Assembly: GCA_021151765.1 (NCBI GenBank)
Contig: JAGKWR010000007.1
Coordinates: forward strand, 30,964-94,963
Reading direction: 5' to 3'
Source: Alphaproteobacteria bacterium
GTDB lineage: Bacteria > Pseudomonadota > Alphaproteobacteria > Rickettsiales > UBA1997
Length of the DNA: 64,000 nt
The number at the start of each line of letters is the position of its first letter. The stretch's first letter is position 1. The notes beneath the pieces were generated by a model that worked only from the letters and a program-made list of their open reading frames with translations, searched no databases and had not been told where the DNA came from. Position numbers and translations under genes: made by a program. This document shows positions 59,012 through 64,000 of the stretch, piece after piece.

Positions 59012-60265
59012 TTAAATTTTGCCTTCAAGGTAATGAACCAAAAGCTCTTGTTTGACTTTTTGTTCAGTGGCGTTGTCGAAATCTTTAACCGAAACTTCAC
59101 CATTTTGCATTTCGCTTTCACCAATAATAATGACGAAACGCGAATTGTTTTGCGAGGCGCGTTTCATTTGTTTTTTGAAGTTTCCATCCAAAACAAATTC
59201 CGTGTTAAAACCGTTAGAGCGTAACTTTTGGGCAATTTCAAAAGCGTGAGATTTCTCATTTTCTGAAATGTAATTCACCGCAACTGGACGCGATTTTTCC
59301 GCATCAAGTTTAGTCAACAACATCAAACGCTCAACACCAGCAGCAAAACCAATTGCTGGCACTTTTTTGCCCGACATTTTTTCCACCAAACTATCGTAAC
59401 GACCACCAGCCAAAACGGTGTTTTGTGCACCTTCAACCGCCATTACAAATTCAAAAACGCAGGAAGTGTAATAATCTAAACCACGCACCAAACGTTGATT
59501 GACGCGATATTTGATGCCGAATTTGTCGAGTAATGCCAAAATTGATTCGAAACGATTTTTTGCTTCTTCTGAATAAAATTTCGAAATTTCTGGAGCATCA
59601 GCCAAGAGATCAATGTCTTGCTGCTCTTTTGAATCAAGGATACGCAGCGGGTTTTTTTCCAAGCGAACTTGTGAATCACGTGATAATTCATCACGATGTT
59701 TGGCGAAATATTCACGCAAAGCTGCTTCATATTTCACCTTTGTTTCAGCGCAACCAAGCGAATTAATTTCCAAAGTAGTTTTATCTAAAACACCCAAACC
59801 CTTTAAAACTGAGGCTGCCAGCAAGATTGCTTCAACGTCACAATAGAAATTTTCTTCGCCAAAAACTTCAAAATTAATTTGGTGAAATTGACGCTGACGC
59901 CCTTTTTGCGGGCGATCATAACGAAAAATTGGGCCGAAAGAGAAAAACTTTTTTGGCAAAACTTGTTGTAATTCGCCGTTAGAAATCAAAGCACGAACCA
60001 CGCCAGCGGTGAATTCTGGACGCAAAGTCAGCATGTTGTCGCCGCGATCTGGAAATTTATAAACTTCTTTGGAAACGATATCTGAAGCCTCGCCAAGGTT
60101 GCGTTCAAATACTTCACTGAATTCAAAAATTGGCGTTTGTAATTCTTCAAAACCGAAAAACTCACTTTTTTGTTTAGCAACTTGAACGATATGATTAAAA
60201 ATTTTGATTTCGTCACCAAACAAATCTTTGGTACCGCGCACTGGTTGAAGTTTGTGATCTGACAT
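59012..60265 (-). CDS. hisS: Histidyl-tRNA synthetase
   Basis: A class II synthetase of 417 residues. Motif 1 lies around EELQTPIFEFSEVFERNLGE, motif 2 is FSFGPIFRYDRPQKGRQRQFHQ, the histidine-A loop is LVRGLDYYTSCVFEF, and motif 3 is AIGFAAGVERLMLL. A C-terminal alpha/beta anticodon-binding domain starts near residue 325. It begins MSDHKLQPVRGTKDLFGDE. It is the first gene of the hisS-ccmC unit and probably of the run to 57186. It is divergent from the large ankyrin gene across a 147-base spacer. Confidence 0.96.
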   Translation of the reverse strand: MSDHKLQPVRGTKDLFGDEIKIFNHIVQVAKQKSEFFGFEELQTPIFEFSEVFERNLGEASDIVSKEVYKFPDRGDNMLTLRPEFTAGVVRALISNGELQQVLPKKFFSFGPIFRYDRPQKGRQRQFHQINFEVFGEENFYCDVEAILLAASVLKGLGVLDKTTLEINSLGCAETKVKYEAALREYFAKHRDELSRDSQVRLEKNPLRILDSKEQQDIDLLADAPEISKFYSEEAKNRFESILALLDKFGIKYRVNQRLVRGLDYYTSCVFEFVMAVEGAQNTVLAGGRYDSLVEKMSGKKVPAIGFAAGVERLMLLTKLDAEKSRPVAVNYISENEKSHAFEIAQKLRSNGFNTEFVLDGNFKKQMKRASQNNSRFVIIIGESEMQNGEVSVKDFDNATEQKVKQELLVHYLEGKI

Positions 60266-60412
60266 TTTGATTTTTCTTAAATTAAGAACATTGCTTAAAC
60301 TTCAGATTATTAAAATCATAAGTTTTAAGTTTATGGCGTGATATATTATATAACTTAGCCTAGACAATCTTTGTTAGCCCAGAATTTAGGCATAAAAAAC
60401 TTAAAATTCCAA

Positions 60413-63400
60413 ATGTTAAATCGCAAAACGCAAAACATTGTTAAAAGCAAATTATTTAAAATTGGGAGTGGACCTCATAATAATAGAGCTAACACTCATA
60501 CTAGTAATCTGATACCATCAGCCTTTACGCCAAAATATGTTCACAAACTTACCACGAATGAGATCAAAGGACAAATAAATGAGGATACAACCTCTGAAAG
60601 AATCTCTATTTCCGAAAACAAAATACCAAAAGATGCAGCCGAAGATTCTGATAAATTATCCACAGATGCGAGCTCTTCTGAAAATTACTTCACTAATACA
60701 ACTCATAGAAAAATAACTTTCACAATATCTCAAGATGTTCTGCCGTCAGATGAAATAATGCCAGAACCAAATTCCGATCTTCTTATCACGGAAGATGCAA
60801 AAACAAACGCTACTCAGGAGCTGCACGAAGCACTTCTAGAAGTTAATAAGATTCTGAAAGATCCTTATAACAAATCTTTTCAACGATTTCATCTATCTAT
60901 CAAAAAAGTACGAAATGCTATCGCAAATGGAGCTAATCCTAACTACCAACTTGATACAGAACATGGAAAAATATTTCCTCTAATGGTTGGAATTTTAGCA
61001 AATCAAATTGAGGATTTTGATTTTATCCTAAAGCAAGGAGCGAGCTTAGATCTTATAGATCAAGATGGTAGCAATATTGTTCATTTGGCGTCACGTTTCA
61101 AAGGTAATATCTTTATATTATTTTACATGACCTGTCTTGCAGATTCAAAGGCTGAAACTCGTTATCTTTTTAGCCAAAAAAATCTTTTGAGCGAACCCTC
61201 TGACGCTATGGATTTTTTGTTCGCCGGAAAACTCGATGACGATGTTTCAAGAGAAAAGCTAAAAAGATTCATAGTTTTAACCTTTTTAAGCTTAGACGAA
61301 AGTAACAAGTTGAAATCAGCTGCTTATCCAACTTATCTAGCAAGCCTTTCTGACAAACTTTTAGATTCAGCAATAGCAAAAATTGCTTACAGTTTTTACG
61401 AGAGTTTTGCTGTTAACACATTGATGCATAAAGATCATCATCTTAGCCGAGAAGTTTTTCAGATTATACGCTTAATCGATATTAGTCAGGAAATTGAAAA
61501 AAAATTTAACGAAAATTTTAGCTTTGCAGAAAAAAGAATAATCGACGAGTTCATAGAAATAAGATTAAGAAACTTGGATGACCTTTTTAAAATAGAAGAG
61601 CTAACCAATGATGATTTTTCTTTAGATCACGCTCTTTTCTCGTGTTATGATTATCTATCATTCAACGAGGAGAATAATCGCTATTTTTCAACTATTAGAA
61701 ATATTTCAAAAACTCTTTTGACCTTAGGAGCCAATGCAAATTACACTATAATTCACGCTGGCAGCGACAGAAATTTACCGCTTATTTTTCTGTCTTCACA
61801 CTTGTTTGATTACGATTTCTTGTTAGCCGATTTGATAGATAATAAAGCCAATCTAAAACTGAGATTCAATAATCAAGATATTCTCCTTTTCAACTGCCGT
61901 AACAAAAATCTTAAATCAGTGAAAACTTTACTAGAAAAAGAACCTGAAATTTTTGGTCTTTCGGAAAATTCCGGAGCTATATCTTTATTATCAGCTCTTG
62001 AAGCTAAAGAATATAATTTAGCAAGACTGCTAATTGAACATAGCAATCAGCAAAATTTACCAAAAAATAAAATTAATTTCAGACATAAAATTTCTCAGGA
62101 TTTCGATTTGGTTGATTTAATAATCTCAACTATAAACCAAGGTAAAGTAGCTCCCGACTTTTTTACGTTTGATGGTCTACAAGAGAGAATTTTAGAAATT
62201 GAAAATAATAAAGAAGACGAACGCAGAAAAACCGTCAAAGAACTCGTACAGAGCCTTGGTAAAAGTAAAAATCCAGATAAAATTACTCGGCTAATTTCAT
62301 GGGCAAAACCAGAAGAATTACTAGTTTTTCAAGTATCTGAAAAAAAATCCATTCTAGAGATTATTGCTGAATTTGGTTCTTGGGAAGATAACGAAAAAAC
62401 TTTATCTAAAATTAATTCGTTACATATCGAGAAAGATACCGTAGAAAAAATTATTGATTGTGCTTTCAGAAATAAAAATACCCAAGTTTTAAAGCTGGTT
62501 CTGCAACAAAATTTTTGCACATTTGAAACTCTAGCAAATCAACTGAAAGTTTTTTCAATTAAAGGTGACCATCAAAATGCTTCTAAGATTCTGTCCGACG
62601 TAAATTTTATTGAAAAATATCAAATTACCGATCGAAAAGAAGCGGAAAAACTAATAAGCGAAATTAGGCTGGAGAACCACAGCTCTAATCGTGATAAAAT
62701 CAAAAAACTGCTAAATGACTTTGAGATCACTACCAAAAAAACAAACGAAAAACCTTTAAAAGTAGACGTAAGTGATACCAAAAAACTTTCCAAAAATGCT
62801 TTAAAAAAACTAAAAGCAGAGGAAAGAGCAGAGAAAGAAAGAATTGATACCGAAGAAAAGAAGCAAAAACATGAAATAAAACTCACCAGAATAAATCACC
62901 AAAAACTGCTTGATGAATTCAACGGAAGTATAGCGGTACAACGAAATGCCATCAATGAGTTTTTATCTAACGAGCGGGAATTTTCATCTATTTATGACTT
63001 ACCAAAATTCACGCAAACTATTTTAAATTCATTTCTTGATGAAAATTTTAGAGTTCTTTTGAAAGGTAGTTCTATTCAACAAAGATCTTGCGGTAAAAAA
63101 TTTACCAGACCGAATGATTTGGATATTGAAGTTATAAAAAGTGGAATTTCTCAAATGAATGAACGAGAAATTTTATGTTTAATTTGCGAAAAATTCCGAA
63201 TTGATATCAGTTCATTTCCACCAGCTTTTGATTCTGAAATGATCTGTAAGAATCAGCAAGGTGACGAAATTAAGATCTTTAAGAATGCAAATACTCGTAA
63301 CTTTACAGTTAATTTTAGCAGTAAAAGTAGATTGATAGACTTATCAATTTACGACTCTGATTTACCGCCAAACCCTAATTTAAGTTGGAATACTTCTATT

Positions 63401-64000
63401 GATGCTGTCCGCTTAGAAATTCTACCTAATCGAAAGATTCAAAAAACTTTTGTTGATAACTTTCAAGAATATAGGAGACATTTTTTTTCATCAGATTGCG
63501 ATTCTGATAATTTTTTCATTATCAATCCTAATTCACATGGCTTGATTTTGAGGTTGGCATTTTTTGTCGAATCCGGATTGGTTGAAATGGAAGAGGTACA
63601 AAATGCAATTTCTACTTTCAGAATAAGAGTTTTGGAAAGTTTAAAAAAAGAATTAAAATTTGATGAAAGAAATCGTGAAAATTTTTCTTTTCATCAATGC
63701 CAAGCAAAAATAAATGATTTTTGTTTAAAACATCATTTGGATCAGGAACGCAAAAAACACTTTATCTCAATCATACAAACTTTAACTAACACAGAGTTGG
63801 ACAATAATAGCTCTGATAAATTTACTCGAATTATTAGCAATCTGGGAGGGCAAAGTAACTTAAAAAATCCTGCCGTTGCTGCTTATGAAACTTCAAATTC
63901 TAATCAAGAGCCAACTTCTCTTGCAGCCCCGACAATAAAACCAACAGATTTTTCTAAACTGACTTTAGAAAGAAAGAATTTCGGTATGGCACTAAATAAG
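60413..64000 (+). CDS. Giant ankyrin-like / nucleotidyltransferase protein, 3' end outside window
   Basis: An uninterrupted frame of at least 1196 codons that runs off the window. Residues 1-125 are polar and disordered. Ankyrin-like repeats appear at about 165-260 (VRNAIANGANPNY, ILKQGASLDLIDQDGSNIVHLAS) and about 430-560 (LLTLGANANYTIIHAG, RLLIEHSN). A charged helix lies near 795-840 (LKKLKAEERAEKERI). A pol-beta-type nucleotidyltransferase domain starts near 880: LLKGSSIQQRS (G885-S886), NDLDIEVI with D902 and D904, and the third acid D976 in LIDLSIYDSD, so a full catalytic triad is present. No signal peptide or membrane helix is seen. A type IV secreted effector that nucleotidylates a target is plausible. 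The A-rich leader has no Shine-Dalgarno sequence. Confidence 0.85.
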   Translation, partial: MLNRKTQNIVKSKLFKIGSGPHNNRANTHTSNLIPSAFTPKYVHKLTTNEIKGQINEDTTSERISISENKIPKDAAEDSDKLSTDASSSENYFTNTTHRKITFTISQDVLPSDEIMPEPNSDLLITEDAKTNATQELHEALLEVNKILKDPYNKSFQRFHLSIKKVRNAIANGANPNYQLDTEHGKIFPLMVGILANQIEDFDFILKQGASLDLIDQDGSNIVHLASRFKGNIFILFYMTCLADSKAETRYLFSQKNLLSEPSDAMDFLFAGKLDDDVSREKLKRFIVLTFLSLDESNKLKSAAYPTYLASLSDKLLDSAIAKIAYSFYESFAVNTLMHKDHHLSREVFQIIRLIDISQEIEKKFNENFSFAEKRIIDEFIEIRLRNLDDLFKIEELTNDDFSLDHALFSCYDYLSFNEENNRYFSTIRNISKTLLTLGANANYTIIHAGSDRNLPLIFLSSHLFDYDFLLADLIDNKANLKLRFNNQDILLFNCRNKNLKSVKTLLEKEPEIFGLSENSGAISLLSALEAKEYNLARLLIEHSNQQNLPKNKINFRHKISQDFDLVDLIISTINQGKVAPDFFTFDGLQERILEIENNKEDERRKTVKELVQSLGKSKNPDKITRLISWAKPEELLVFQVSEKKSILEIIAEFGSWEDNEKTLSKINSLHIEKDTVEKIIDCAFRNKNTQVLKLVLQQNFCTFETLANQLKVFSIKGDHQNASKILSDVNFIEKYQITDRKEAEKLISEIRLENHSSNRDKIKKLLNDFEITTKKTNEKPLKVDVSDTKKLSKNALKKLKAEERAEKERIDTEEKKQKHEIKLTRINHQKLLDEFNGSIAVQRNAINEFLSNEREFSSIYDLPKFTQTILNSFLDENFRVLLKGSSIQQRSCGKKFTRPNDLDIEVIKSGISQMNEREILCLICEKFRIDISSFPPAFDSEMICKNQQGDEIKIFKNANTRNFTVNFSSKSRLIDLSIYDSDLPPNPNLSWNTSIDAVRLEILPNRKIQKTFVDNFQEYRRHFFSSDCDSDNFFIINPNSHGLILRLAFFVESGLVEMEEVQNAISTFRIRVLESLKKELKFDERNRENFSFHQCQAKINDFCLKHHLDQERKKHFISIIQTLTNTELDNNSSDKFTRIISNLGGQSNLKNPAVAAYETSNSNQEPTSLAAPTIKPTDFSKLTLERKNFGMALNK

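Noticed and set aside
1..64000. Insertion sequences or prophage
   Set aside because: No transposase, integrase or phage gene is visible and base composition stays even across the window.

Overview
The window is an AT-rich, gene-dense piece of a bacterial chromosome. Several proteins read like Rickettsiales proteins: an isocitrate dehydrogenase with the long C-terminal domain, an AtpE c subunit with the first-helix sequence GMAGAALAIGNIF, separate b' and b ATP synthase subunits, a VirD4 coupling ATPase, an argS-SPOR gene pair and two ankyrin proteins. Unlike Rickettsia itself, the window also carries argB, argG, hisF, aroE, dapA and bioD, each alone and not in a pathway operon. My best inference is a less reduced, possibly extracellular or facultative Rickettsiales-like alphaproteobacterium. 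No rRNA, tRNA, CRISPR array or insertion sequence was seen.

Layout. 1-13 kb: housekeeping genes on the plus strand (argS 3' part, SPOR protein, recN, virD4, aroE, LapA-like, nusA, infB, cytochrome b561, hisF), with a HIT-SdhE fusion on the minus strand. 13-19 kb: minus-strand set of XRE regulator, lnt and two paralogous GT-C-like membrane proteins. 19-32 kb: idh, an MscS channel, a surface-sugar patch (rfbD, rfbC, two glycosyltransferases), then argB, bioD, gspF, def and purN, a glutathione peroxidase and argG. 32-45 kb: YihY, folC, nuoCBA, dapA, an ankyrin protein, an IalB-like secreted protein, atpB-atpE-atpF'-atpF and pheT.

44.7-57.2 kb is the most unusual part: a signalling island. Two hybrid histidine kinases with a CqsS/LqsS-type (quorum-sensing receptor) membrane domain flank a protein that joins a hotdog domain to a leucine-carboxyl-methyltransferase-type methyltransferase. 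Around them lie a FadL porin, a free Hpt phosphotransfer protein, a haem-oxygenase-like diiron enzyme, the decayed remnant of another receiver domain, a third hybrid kinase with a periplasmic sensor and a single-chain nucleotidyltransferase-HEPN protein. No CqsA/LqsA synthase is in the window. The flanking enzymes are therefore candidates for making a different small signal, with FadL as a possible port and the Hpt protein as relay; this is inference.

57-64 kb: HAD phosphatase, ferredoxin, ccmC and hisS on the minus strand, then a very large open reading frame (60413 to beyond the window end, at least 1196 codons). It has a disordered N-terminus, ankyrin-like repeats, a charged helix and a pol-beta-type nucleotidyltransferase domain, and looks like a host- or rival-directed effector. 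Two genome habits recur: nested hairpins between co-directional genes, and start codons that mostly lack a Shine-Dalgarno sequence.
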